Assembly (NCBI GenBank): GCA_051294375.1
Contig: CM119267.1
Span: 4,912,558 to 4,976,557 of the forward strand
DNA from: Paraspadella gotoi
Taxonomy: Eukaryota; Chaetognatha
Length of the DNA: 64,000 bases
Direction: 5' to 3'
The notes beneath the pieces were generated by a model. It worked only from the letters and a program-made list of their open reading frames with translations, ran no database searches and was not told the DNA's origin. Of this stretch, positions 45,561-57,092 are shown in pieces (position 1 is the first letter of the stretch; every line of letters starts with the position of its first letter). Both the position numbers and the translations under genes were made by a program.

Positions 45561-46564
45561 GTCGTCAAAATCTTTTTATTCTTTTTCGCCTTCGTCGTTT
45601 TAATCTTAGTCTTCCGACTTTCAGTCCCTCTCGAAAATAAAATTGTTAAAAAGGAAATCAACAATTATTTATTATATCATTTAACGAAACGTTCAAAATA
45701 GCCTCCCAAAAAATTAGTCGAAACGTAAACAGCGATAAAAGGAACAAAGGCGGGACGCTAACGTTCCAACGACTTTTCTTCCCTCTGGCGACAAATAACA
45801 TTTTCCAAGTAGAAGGGAAAAAAAGGGCATCGGAAAAAGTCTCGTTGTTATCGTTATTATTTTCGTTATTGTTGTTATTCTCGTTTTTGCCGGAAGAAAG
45901 ATGACAACAACAATAAAAAATATCTCGAGAGAAAAGGAGAAATGGAATAAAAACTCGCAAGGAAGAAGAAGAAGAGGAGGAGGAGGAGGAGGAGGAGGAG
46001 GAGGAGGGCACAACCATTGGGGACAGTTAAGTACTCTTCCTCTTGTCCCTGCCCCATTCTTCCCTCCTTTCCTCCCTTCCTCCCTTCCCCACTTTCTTCC
46101 TTATCCTCCCACGCAAATCAGTCGCGCGACTTCGCTATTTCCCACGCGTTTCGAACCTCTGTACAAAATCGTTAGGAGTCGGAGACCGCCGGACAGACAG
46201 ACAAACAGACTGATCTAGAGACACAGACAGGGGATCCTCTAACACTATAATCTATTCGATCGATATCATTCCTAATTTAATGGCCCACGTCTTCCTTGAA
46301 ATTTCCTTCGGCTTCAAGATCAACTCTAACACAACCGTTCAGTTTTACCCACAAACTGTAGACTACAGTCTACACGCAACAGTCCCCCCCCACCGACCCA
46401 CCGTCCACAACCCCTTGTATTTTTCACCCCCACAAAACCCCTCTCACAACCGGGGATCGTCGTCTCGAATTTCCCCCTCGGAGAAAATTCCTCTCGTTTA
46501 CTCACGACCTTTTGTTTTTCGCAAATTTATTGAGAAATATGACAGGGCCAGTGTTTTCTTGTAT
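45561..46564. other. Non-coding sequence
   Basis: A (GGA)n tract lies at about 45969-46009 and C/T-rich sequence at 46040-46110. AC/AG-type GACAGACAGACAAACAGAC lies near 46190. No gene is visible. Confidence 0.6.
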
Positions 46565-47040
46565 TTTTAGGACTCGCGGAGCAACTCCATAAGTCACTTT
46601 TCGGACGGTCTGTCGGTCGGTCGGTATGTCTGTCCGTCGGTCAGTCCCACTTACGTTAAAGATGCATATAATTTGCATAAAGTTGATTGCTCATTTGTTA
46701 AGACAGAAAAAAAAATCAAATCTAAGGGACTGCTTGCGACGCCTTTAGGAATTCCTAAAACTATAAGGTATAAAAGGTTTGAATTTTGATACTGCGAAAA
46801 TCATAAATACATGGGTAAAGAAAGTTTTTTGTCATGTCATATCATATCATGTCATATCATGTGATCAAAGGGAAATACTTGTGAAAATAAAGTCACTGCG
46901 GCGCAACACATTGGAATTACCATTCTTTTTTTTTTTTAAGAGGGTCTTGTTTTGGTTTTTTTCTCTTTTATGTTTCTTCCTCGGTTTTTCTTTTTACGGT
47001 TTTTTTTTTGACGCATCAAAACAAGATGTAAAATAAAATG
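46565..47040 (-). repeat. Dispersed repeat family A, copy 3
   Basis: Read on the minus strand it matches copies 1 and 2 through GGTAATTCCAATGTGTTGCG, the GTGACTTTATT region, the CCTTTGATCACATGATATGA region and a CCTAAAGGCG segment. It then matches copy 4 through TCTTAACAAATGAGCAA and GACCGACGGACAGACAT to GAGTTGCTCC. The gaps against copy 2 show internal deletions between family members. Confidence 0.75.
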
Positions 47041-47600
47041 AAGTTTTAGGAATATACATTAAAACGAAAAGTTCCCAGAACAAAAGTTCATATCAAAAAT
47101 ACTTAGTCAATATTTATTTGAAGATACAACAGTTCAGTGTTGAATAGCGAAAAACAGACAAACTGAAAAACAGACCTATCATCCGACATACTGACCGACC
47201 AATCTCGCCAGACTCCCTCGTCCCTTTCAGCAAATTACGGACCTCGAAATCCGATCTTTTTACGCGCGGAGGCGTCTTCGTTTTTTCCAACTTATTTTTT
47301 TCTCCTCAATTTTATTCCTTTTCTTGATTGTTTTTAATCGCTTTCATTTCACCTCTCTCCTCTTCTCTCCCCTCTCCCCTCTCTCACTCTCTCTTCTCTT
47401 CTCTCTCTCTCTCTCTCTCTTTCACTCTCTCTCTTTCTTCTCTCCCTCCTCTCTCTCCCTTTCCCGAAGATATAAGTTTACCAAATCTAAAGACTCAGGA
47501 AAGAAAGCGTCCAATGGAACCGCGGTGGCCAGCCGCCTCAACCGCCGGTAACCGCCGCCGCAACCGCCTCCGCAACCAGCCGGCCGCAGCCGCCGCCGCC
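47041..47600. other. Non-coding, CT-rich then GC-rich
   Basis: CT-rich tract at about 47351-47463, then a CCGC-rich stretch at 47515-47640 with many CCGCCG and CCGCAA units. The GC-rich part is simple-sequence in character, so I do not call it a CpG-island promoter. Confidence 0.6.
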
Positions 47601-48251
47601 GCCGCAACGCGCCGCCGCAGCCGCCGCCCAGAAGCTTCGCGTCGCTGAACGGTCAGCGTTGTTTTCCATCGACTGTTTCCTTCTCAACTTCTTCGCGTTT
47701 CTCATTCTCTTCTTTTTCTTTTTAACTTTTTTCTTTTTCCTTTTCCTTTAATACTTTTTCCCTTTTATCTCTCTCTCCTCTCTCTCTCTTCTCCATCTCT
47801 CTCTCTCTTCATCATCTCTATCGTCTGTCTCTATCTCTCTCTCTCTCCCCGCTCTCTCCCCCGGCGACCGTTTCAGAACTTCACTATCCTCCCATTTAAT
47901 CTCGCGGTTTCCGGACATTAAGCGGATCCTCCCAAGTATTGTTGTCGTCGTCGTCGGTCGTCGCGTCGTCGTCGTCGTCGTCGCTCGTCGTCGTCGTCGT
48001 CGTCGTCGTGCATCGTCGTCGTCCGTCGTCGTCGTCCGCCTAATCGTTGGCGTCAATGTTGTTATTTGCCCTCACACGTCAATCACATCATTGTGCGTCA
48101 TACGCTGTCAATATACAATGACAGACACAGTTGTCATTGTCGTGTCATCGTCTTCTTGTTGTTGTTTTCAAAAGTTAAACCTCGTGGCCTTTTGATTACT
48201 CTCCTCACTGTTTTTTTTTCCATCTGTCTGTCTTATCATGGCTGGCTATCT

Positions 48252-48304
<53 letters not shown>

Positions 48305-49829
48305 ACTCTGCTCTTCTCCGATTCTTTCCCTCGTCTCTTTATCTCTCTCTCTTCTCTCTCTCTCTCTCTCTCGCTCCTCTCTTCATCTCTCTCATCGTCC
48401 TCTCTCTCTCTTCTTCTCTTTCTTCTCCTCATCTCTCTCTCCTCTCTCTCTCGCCTCTTCCCTCTCCTCCGTCTCTCCTCCTCTCTCCACTCTTCTCTCT
48501 CATCTCTCCTCTCTCTCCTCTCCGTCTCCCTCTCTCTCTCCTACCTCTCTGTCTCTCTCCTTCTCCTCACTCTTCTCTCTCTCCTTTTTCCGTTAGAGTT
48601 TTGACACTCGGTCGCCACCCTTACTCTCACTTAACACAGGAAACCAACAGGGAATCGTATTCTGCCTCAATTGGCATCATCAACATAATCGATCATCATC
48701 ATCATCAATCATCAATCATCAAACATATAATCATCAATCATCTCAATCACTCATCATCATCATCAAATCAATACATCTTCATTCATCATCATCCATCATC
48801 TTCATCGTCGTCGTCGTCGATCGTGCGTCGTCGTCGATCTCTTTCTCGAACAATTGATTTGTTGTCGTTTCGACCAGCTCCCTCCTCCTCCTCCTCCTCC
48901 TTCCTCACTCCTTCTCAAAGAGGAAATGATCTCCTTCCACAGAATCCCAGCTCCTGTCACCCCTCTCTTCTTCCCTCTTCTCCTCGTTCCCCTCTCCCCT
49001 CATCCCCTCTCTCCCACTATCATCCAACTCATTTCCGCCCTCTTCCTTCTCTCCTCTCTTTCCGCTCTCATTCCCCTCTCCTCTCCTTCTTTTCCCGCCA
49101 AACCACAAAAAAAAAAAAAAAACCATGATTTAATGAATCCATTTTGGGAATTCTTCGATTGGAGCGAGCTGGAATTTTTATTATTCAGATGTAAAAGGGG
49201 AGCCAGCCTAGAGACGTTGTCCTTCCGATGGTGAAGCCGATTTGTCAGCCACTGGAGGCAGATGAAGTGGGGAGAAATCTGTAGGGGCATTGGACATTTT
49301 TTTTAAAAAAAATTATACTTGAAAAATATTTATTTACTTAATTTTTTCGACCAGAATATATTTTGGAAGCTTATAATAAGATCTTATTGAAGTAGGCCAT
49401 CGACCGTCCATTAGTACAGACTTGTTAAGTTTTAAGTTTTTCTCTTCTTTTGTCAATAACAAAAAACGGGAACATGTCTCGACTGAGGGGGGTTGTGAGC
49501 GCCTGTGAGATTTGGAGGCGTCAACCATTTTGCGACGAAGTTTTTGGCAATCGGAGAGTAAACGAAAGGAGAGAGGGAGGGGGGGGACTTGGGGCGACTC
49601 TCTGGTCGAGAACTGTGATGGCGCATTATCGCCGAGGCGGGCCCCGGGGGCTGAAGCTGCGGGCCAGGCTGCGGGCGAGATGCGGCAGGCTGAGCTGCGA
49701 GTAGGAAAACGGCGTAAAAAAGAATTCTCCATGAGCTTGCTTGTTTGGCTTGTCTTCTTTTGTTATCTTTGTTTCGTATTTTTTGTTCGTGCTTTTTTTT
49801 TTCTTTCTTTCTTCTTTCCTTTCTTTTTT
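47601..49829 (+). repeat. 2-kb duplicated segment, copy A (noisy)
   Basis: Colinear with 49855-51842 but about 11% longer because of scattered one-base insertions. It includes (CGT)n (about 47940-48025), CT-rich tracts (48248-48592) and ATC-rich sequence. It ends at a 25-N gap. It has no gene; its long frames are low-complexity Ser/Leu or Arg/Glu. Confidence 0.92.
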
Positions 49830-49854
49830 NNNNNNNNNNNNNNNNNNNNNNNNN
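49830..49854. other. 25-N assembly gap
   Basis: Exactly 25 N between the two copies of the 2-kb segment. Confidence 0.99.
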
Positions 49855-51842
49855 GCCGCAACCGCCGCCGCAGCCGCCGCCCAGAGCTTCCGTCTGCTGA
49901 CGTCAGCGTTGTTTTCCTCGACTGTTTCCTTCTCACTTCTCTTCGCGTTTCTCTTCTTTTTCTTTTATAACTTTTTTCTTTTTCCTTTTCCTTTAATACT
50001 TTTTCCCTTTATCTCTCTCTCCTCTCTCTCTCTTCTCCTCTCTCTCTCTCTTCTCTCTCTATCTCTGCTCTTCCTCTCTCTCCGCTCTCTCCCCCGCGCC
50101 GTTTTAGACTTCACTATCCTCCCATTATCTCGCGGTTCCGGACATTAAGCGGATCCTCCCAGTCATTGTTTGTCGTCGTCGTCGGTCGTCGTCGTCGTCG
50201 TCGTCGTCGTCGTGCGTCGTCGTCGTCGTCGTCGTCGTCGTGCATCGTCGTCGTCCGTCGTCGTCGTCCGCCTAATCGTTCGTCAATGTTGTTATTTGCT
50301 CACGCATCACATCATTGTCGTCATCGCTGTCAATATAAATGACAGACACAGTTGTCATTGTCGTGTCATCGTCTTCTTGTTGTTGTTTTCAAAGTTAACC
50401 TCGTGGCCTTTTGATTCTCTCTCACTGTTTTTTTTCCTCGTTGTCTTATCTGGTGCTTCTCTCTCTCTCTCTCTCTCTCCTTCTCCTCCTCTCTCTCTCT
50501 TTCTCTCTCTCTCTGCTCTTCTCGTCTTCTCGTCTTCTCTTTCTCTCTCTTCTCTCTCTTCGCTCTCTCTCTCTCTCTCACGTCCTCTCTCTCTCTTCTT
50601 CTCTTTCTTCTCTCATCTCTCTCTCCTCTCTCTCTCCCTCTTCCTCTCTCCTCCGTCTCTCCTCCTCTCTCCATCTTCTCTCTCTTCTCCTTCTCTCCTC
50701 TCCTCCTCTCTCTTCTACCTCTCTTCTCTCTCTTTCCCACTCTCTCTCTCTCTTTTCCGTTGAGTTTTGCACTCGGTCGCCCACCCTTACCTCACTTAAC
50801 ACGGAAACCAACGGGAATCGTATTCTGCCTCAATTGCATCATCAACATAATCATCATCATCATATCATCATCATCATCACATATATCATCAATCATCTCA
50901 ATCATCATCATCATCATCATCATACATCTATCATCTTCCATCATTTCTGTCGTCGTCGTCGTCGTCGTCGTCGTCGATCTCTTTCTCATCATTGATTTGT
51001 TTGTCGTTTCGCCAGCTCCCTCCTCCTCCTCCTCCTCCTTCCTCCTCCTTCTCAAAGAGGAAATGATCTCCTTCCACAGATCCCAGTCCTGTCACCCCTC
51101 TCTTCTTCCTCTTCTCCTCTTCCCCTCTCCCCTCATCCTCTCCCCACTATCTCCACTCATTACCCCTCTTCCTTCTCTCCTCTCTTTCCGCTCTCATTCC
51201 CCTCTCCTCTCCTTCTTTTCCCGCCAAACCACAAAAAAAAAAAAAAAACATTTATGATCCATTTTGGGAATTCTTCGATGGAGCGAGCTGGAATTTTTAT
51301 TCGATGTAGGAGCCGCTAGAGACGTTGTCGATGGTAGAGCGATTTGTCAGCACTGGAGCAGATGAGTGGGAGAAATCTGTAGGGGCATTGGACTTTTTTA
51401 AAGATACTTGAAAATATTTATTTATTTTTTTCCAGAATATATTTTGGAGCTTATAATAAGATCTTATTGAAGGCCATCGGACCGTCGCATTAGTACAGAC
51501 TTGTTAAGTTTAAGTTTTTCTTTGTCAAATTAACAAAAGACGGGACATGTCTCGACTGAGTTGTGAGCCTGTGAGACTTTGGGAGGCGTCAACCATTTTG
51601 CGACGAAGTTTTTGGCATCGGGAGAACGAAAGGGAGAGAGGGAGGGGGGGGGACTTGGGGCGACTCTCTGGGGTCGAGACTGTGATGGCGCATTATCGCC
51701 GAGGCGGGCTGAAGCCTGCGGGCGGCTGCGGCGAGATGCGGCAGGCTGAGCTGGAGTAGAACGGCGTAAAAAAGATCTCCATCGAGCTTGCTTGTTTGCT
51801 TGTCTTTCTTTTGTTATCTTTGTTTCGTATTTTTGTTCGTGC
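49855..51842 (+). repeat. 2-kb duplicated segment, copy B (clean)
   Basis: It starts immediately after the gap with the same CCGC-rich sequence as 47601 and ends in the same GTTCGTGC plus TTTC-rich sequence. It contains (CGT)n at 50173-50270 and 50947-50982, CT-rich sequence at 50458-50755 and ATC-rich sequence at 50836-50950. No gene is visible. Confidence 0.92.
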
Positions 51843-51846
51843 TTTT

Positions 51847-51944
<98 letters not shown>
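51843..51944. repeat. (TTTC)n microsatellite, about 25 units
   Basis: An uninterrupted tetranucleotide run. Copy A of the segment breaks off inside its equivalent. Confidence 0.98.
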
Positions 51945-51945
<1 letters not shown>

Positions 51946-52448
51946 ACACTTTCTAAAATTAGCACTAAACTTTTCCAACTAAGAGAATCCATCAGCGGAG
52001 ATGGTGAACGGTAACGGAAAGTGGGGTTAGGCGGCGGCAGCTGCAGCATCGGCAGCAGCAGCAGCGGCGGCACCGACGCTAGTGTTTGTTTTTTGTTTTG
52101 TCGAGTTTGTTCTTTCTTTTCCCCGTTTTTGTCCTCGTCGTCGTNNNNNNNNNNGTCGTCGTCGTCGCTAATGATAAAGTTCGGTGGTTTTTGAAGGGAA
52201 ACTCTTTGTTAAGACTTTTAGTGAAGTCTCGCTGTTGTGAGTCGGTGATGTAGTGAGGTCGACGATGGAGAGAGGAGAAAAGAATGGAGAGCGAGACAAT
52301 GGGCGGGGCCCGTCGGGTCATTCACCTCGTCTCGTCTAAGACTCCGGTTGGTAACGAATCTATTACAAATGTTGTGAAATCAAAACAAGGCCCAAAGGAA
52401 GGCGGCCCGTTCAAATTTTTTTTTTTAGCGTTTTCGTCCCGAACGTAT
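51945..52448. other. Non-coding with GCAGC-rich patch and 10-N gap
   Basis: CAG/CGG triplets at about 52029-52075. A 10-N gap at 52145-52154 is embedded in (CGT)n. No gene is visible. Confidence 0.6.
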
Positions 52449-52570
52449 GGCAATGCCCACGAATAGGTCGTGAACAATGCCCACAAATTGGTCGTACGGC
52501 AATTCCCACGAATTGGTCGTACGGCAATGCCCACGAATTGGTCGTACACAACGCCCGCGTATAGGTTGTG
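52449..52570. repeat. 25-bp minisatellite, about 5 copies
   Basis: Units of the type GGCAATGCCCACGAATTGGT plus CGTAC recur every 24-25 bases. The first and last copies are the most diverged. Confidence 0.93.
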
Positions 52571-52872
52571 TCGTTGAACAAACTCTCGGTGACCTGATTG
52601 CTATTATCTCTCACGACATTCTAGTTACAGGAAAATCGTTCACATTTAAATAAAAAGTTTCACAATGTCACGATCGTGAAAATTTGTCTACGCTGAACAA
52701 TGTTGACCTCGAGCCCACTGTTCCTTCCACCACAACCACAACCACAACCACAATATCTACGCCGATATCTTCCACCACAATCGATCCCCACACAGAACCT
52801 AGAGAGAATGTCCCCGAGTTCGGATGAATAAATTTCTCGGTTCTTCCTCCCTCAGGTGTTGCCGCTCTCTCC

Positions 52873-52919
<47 letters not shown>

Positions 52920-52974
52920 TCTCTCTCTCTGTTCTTCCTCAGTTGCGCTCCTCGTTCCTCCCTCTCTCTTTCTC

Positions 52975-53005
<31 letters not shown>

Positions 53006-53888
53006 GTTTCCTCTCAGGTGTTTACTGGCTCTCTCTGTCTCGTCCCTGTCTATTTGTCTCGTCTGGTTCTGTCGTGTGTCGTCCTCTTCTCTCTCTTTCC
53101 TCAGGTGTTGCCGCGTTTTCATCACGATAAAACTGGGTAAAACGAAAGGAATTAGTTTTACGTTCCGCGATTGGAATTCGCGATTTCATGATCCTTCTGC
53201 GTTTATATGATTTCCTGGAGCCAAAGTTTTCGGTATCGGCATACGGCGAATTCAAGAGGATGAAACAGACCTTCGACTCGTCTACTGAAATTCATGGATA
53301 ATGATCTCAGGCGGTATGGCGCGACGAAATGAGAACAGTTTATACAGAAAAGTCTTATGAAAAATTTAACTGTTTTTTATACTTTTTGTTGTTACTTTTT
53401 ATCTAAATTTTAAGATTCTCCGAATGATTCTGAATTGACGTGCCTGGTTTGACGGTGGTTTTGAAGCTAATATTCAGGCGAAAACGACGATGATAAACAA
53501 AGGATGAGAATACAACGGACGAAGACGAAGGACAGAGAGTCGTATTCTACTTGCTGAATTCACCCTCCTCGTTACTCGTTCCTTCTACCAAGCAATGACC
53601 GTCTGAATTTTGACATGCAAGGTTTAAAGAAATAACCAGATTATCGAGATATTTTGTATAGATTATTTAATAAAGCCTTAGGTAATTAGGAATGAAATGT
53701 CTTTGAAAATTCTGGGGAAAAAATAAAGAAAAATCTGAAAAAAAAATCTTAATTTAAAAAAAAGTTAAGAGATTCCGTAATCTTTTGTTTACTCGTGCCG
53801 CAAATAATTTGACCCCTTTTTATGCGTGAATCGCATTCCTTTCATTTCCTTTTCCTTCGTCCCTCTCCATCAGGGAATTCACTCTCTC
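52571..53888. other. Non-coding with CT-rich tract
   Basis: CT-rich low complexity at about 52865-53018, with CCTCAGGTGTT recurring at 52851, 53014 and 53099. The rest is AT-rich. No gene is visible. Confidence 0.6.
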
Positions 53889-53927
53889 TTCGCCTCTCTT
53901 TCTACTCTGCCTCTCTCTCTCTCTCTG

Positions 53928-53958
<31 letters not shown>

Positions 53959-53987
53959 TTCTCTCTTCTCTCATCGTCCGCTCTCTT

Positions 53988-54022
<35 letters not shown>

Positions 54023-54030
54023 TCTCTCTC
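53889..54030. repeat. (CT)n-rich tract, left arm of inverted pair
   Basis: Interrupted CT for about 140 bases. A pure GA run follows at 54153. Confidence 0.94.
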
Positions 54031-54150
54031 CCCGGTGACGCGAGACGTTTCCATAGTGATTGCTCCGATGTGAGACGTTTCCGGTGAGGTTCCATTCAAG
54101 GCCGATCGGAGCTTTCTTCTATTTTTTCCCCCCTTCTTCCTTGCTTCGTC

Positions 54151-54152
<2 letters not shown>

Positions 54153-54196
<44 letters not shown>

Positions 54197-54239
54197 GAGA
54201 GAGGAGAGAGAGAGGAGCAGAGAGAGAGAGAGAAAGAGA
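54153..54239. repeat. (GA)n microsatellite, right arm of inverted pair
   Basis: GA run of about 85 bases, complementary to the CT tract about 120 bases upstream. Confidence 0.96.
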
Positions 54240-54440
54240 TATGGAGCTGCTCTGAAGGCATGCAAAGAAACACGGGCGTTGCCCCCTCCCCCCTCGCAAA
54301 AAAAAAGAAGATGTAGAATTTCCTTTTCGTAGAAAACATGAAATGGAAACAAAGATCAACGAATGAACATCAAGTATTCCGCGAAGGAGGAAAGAGAAAG
54401 GAAAGCTTTGAAACAAGCAGTGAACAAACTAGAGAAGCAA

Positions 54441-54559
54441 CCAAGCAAATAGCTGAGGAACGGAATGAACCAAGCAACGGTATGAACCAAGCAAATAGCT
54501 GAGGAACAGAATGAACCAAGCAACGGAATGAACCAAGCAAATAGCTGAGGAACGGAATG
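54441..54559. repeat. 46-bp minisatellite, 2.6 copies
   Basis: CCAAGCAAATAGCTGAGGAA starts at 54441, 54487 and 54533, so the period is exactly 46. Each full unit contains a second, shorter CCAAGCAACGG motif. Confidence 0.96.
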
Positions 54560-55206
54560 AAATGGTAAACGAAAAAAGAGAGGCAACGACCCTGGTCGGC
54601 AATAGAAACTGGCGTTCGCCGGTGAAGAAAACTGGAGGAAAGAAGGCAGGTTGTGAATATGATTATATGTGAAATCTATATTAAAAATGTGAAACCTTAA
54701 GAGGAGGGATTATTTGGTGAATGGCGATTCAAGGATGACGGAATGTCATGGAGTGTGGGGGTTGCCATGGCATGCCATTCGGGTCTTGCGTTTCACGACG
54801 TGAAAGATTCCGACCATAAAATTCTCGCCACTGGCGTTAGTCATGATAACACAGAAACGCGGCTTCGAGGATGTGAAGCTCCCCGGATGTAAATAGATCC
54901 GAGAATGGGAGGAGATAAGATGAGACTGAAAGGATAGGATAGTTAGAGATGGGATAGAAAGAAGGAAACAGCGAGAGATGTGATAGAAAGAGCAAACATG
55001 GAAACGGAAAACTATTTGCTTGTGTGTGAAGCTGACAGGTGGAAAAGAGTCTGGTAGAGAAGCGGCTTTGCTCGAAGGAGCCAAAAAAAATGTCCCGTTC
55101 GTATGCGCGTCGCGAAATATATGCCAATTTATGCAGCAGAACATAGTATGCATGTGCTGAGGGAAAACGAAGCCAAAACAGTGAGAGAGAGAGAAGAGAG
55201 AGAAAT

Positions 55207-55245
<39 letters not shown>

Positions 55246-55337
55246 AGAGATAGAGAGACGAGAGAGAGACGCAGAGAGAGAGAGAAACATTTAAGAAGGA
55301 CAAGAAAATTGACTAAAAGAAACATAAAAAAATACAA
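54560..55337. other. Non-coding with (GA)n
   Basis: Unique sequence to 55180, then (GA)n-rich sequence at about 55183-55285. No gene is visible. Confidence 0.6.
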
Positions 55338-55712
55338 GAATGGTGATTCCAATACGTTGCGCCGAGTGACTTTATTTTCATGAGCTTTCCCTTTATTACA
55401 TTATATGACATTGATATGACATAACTAAAAAAAATTTTCTTTAGCCCTTGTATTTATGGAACAATCACTGCATCGAAATTCCGTTTAATCTTTATAGTAT
55501 ATAGGATTTCCTGAAGGCAGCGCTAGCAGTCCCTTTAAAATTGAGTTTTTTTTCTTGTCTTAACAAATGAGCAACCAACTATAGGTGAAATTATAAATAT
55601 ATTTTAACGGAAAGTGGACGACCGACGGACAGACATTAACGACCAACAGACATACAGACCGACAGACCGACCGAAAAGTGACTTTTAGAGTTGCTCCTAA
55701 AAACATGAAAGT
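55338..55712 (+). repeat. Dispersed repeat family A, copy 4
   Basis: It matches copies 1-3 from AAGAATGGTGATTCCAATAC through CCTTGTATTTATGGA and GAAGGCAGCGCTAGCAGT. It then matches copy 3 through TCTTAACAAATGAGCAACCA and repeated GACCGACAGAC-like units to GAGTTGCTCC. Confidence 0.78.
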
Positions 55713-55798
55713 GAATTAGTAACAAAGTATTTATGACCTATAATCTGTCTTTCAAAAGAAGGGAATCTAACCTATTTATACGGCGTTGGCTGTGGCTA

Positions 55799-56591
55799 TT
55801 CCTTCCCACACGGGATTCCTCCCCAAACTGGCTTCCTCCACACGCGGATTCCTCCCACGCGGCGATCCTCCCCATGGGATTCTCCCACACGGGAATTCCT
55901 CCCACACGGGCATCCTCCCCGCGCCGGATTCCTTCCCACACGGAATTCCTTCCCCAAGGGAATTCCTCCACACGGATTCCCCCCATGAATTCCTTCCCAT
56001 TAGAATTACCTCCCACACGGATTCCTCCCACACGGGATTCCTCCCAAAGAATTCCTTCCCAACGCGGGATCCTCCCAACACGGTATTCCTCCCACGCGGG
56101 ATTCCTCCCACACGGGATTTCCTCCCACGCGGGATTCCTCCCACACGGGATTCCTCCCACGCAGCGATGTTCCCTCCCACTCGGGATTTCTCCCACGCGG
56201 GATCCTCCCACACGGGATTCCTCCCAACGCGGATTCCTCCCAACGGAATTCCTCCCACACGGGATTCCTCCCACGCGGGATTCCTCCCACACGGGATTCC
56301 TCCCACGCGGGATTCCTCCCACACGGATTTCCTCCCACGCCGGATTCTCCCACACGGATCAACATACCACGCGGCGATTCCTCCACACTTGATCCTCCAC
56401 GCGGATTCTCCCACACGGCGATTCCTCCCACACGGGATCCTCCCACACAGGATTCCTCCCATGCGGGATTTCCTCCCACACGGGATCCTCCACCACTGAT
56501 TTCCTCCCACACTGATTTCCTCCCACAGGTATTCCTCCCACACGGGATTGCCTCCGCAACACCGGATTCCTCCCACAACGGGATCCTTCCA
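55799..56591 (+). repeat. 16-bp minisatellite array, left half of inverted pair (about 49 units)
   Basis: Unit GGATTCCTCCCACACG repeated for about 790 bases. Many units alternate CACACGG and CACGCGG, giving a 32-base higher-order period between about 56090 and 56340. Units vary by one-base indels. Long frames cross it on both strands because each indel simply shifts among open frames; none is a gene. Confidence 0.97.
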
Positions 56592-57092
56592 CTTAATTGT
56601 TGATTAACTTCCTTGTTGCATGTATCTTGTTTTCAGAAAAAAAATTGGATTCATTAAAATAAAATTTTGTGTGTGGGTAGGAAAGTATTCATGTGATAAA
56701 GCTGAATATACATTTTTGATTGTAATTTGTAGTTGTGAAAAGAGTTCAAATTTAGAAACCAAAAGAACATTATTTGAATTTTTAAAGTTTCTCTCTCTCT
56801 ATCTCTCTTCTGCATTGATTTTGATTGATTGACCAAATTATCCAATTGACAAAAATATGGGCCAGTTGACCAAATTCTGCAGCTTTAAGCCAAATTATGC
56901 CAGTTGACCAAATTTATGGGCCTGTTGACCAAATTATGCCAGTTTACCCAAATTTGTCAGTTGACCCAAGTATGCTCAGTTGACCAAAATATGCAAGTTG
57001 AATAAATTATGCAAGTTGACCAAGTTAGCTTATTACCACTTAATTATCGTAGGGCAGATCCGACATCTGTTTGCTCAAACTTTTTTTTATTG
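56592..57092. repeat. Spacer between inverted arrays, with TTGACCAAATTATGC minisatellite
   Basis: The first 230 bases are AT-rich and unique. From about 56828 to 57035, units resembling CAGTTGACCAAATTATGC repeat roughly ten times with period 18-20 and heavy divergence. Confidence 0.88.

Noticed and set aside
47515-47640. CpG-island promoter
   Set aside because: The GC content comes from CCG-type simple sequence. No associated exon or initiator could be identified.
48238-49128. 296-codon Ser/Leu-rich frame
   Set aside because: It is entirely CT-rich, CGT-rich and ATC-rich low complexity. The clean copy of the same segment does not preserve it.
55733-56592. Long open frames across the 16-bp minisatellite (up to about 266 codons, Gly/Trp/Glu-rich)
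   Set aside because: They are present in several frames and on both strands, shift frame with each one-base indel, and are wholly explained by a repeat unit that lacks stop codons.
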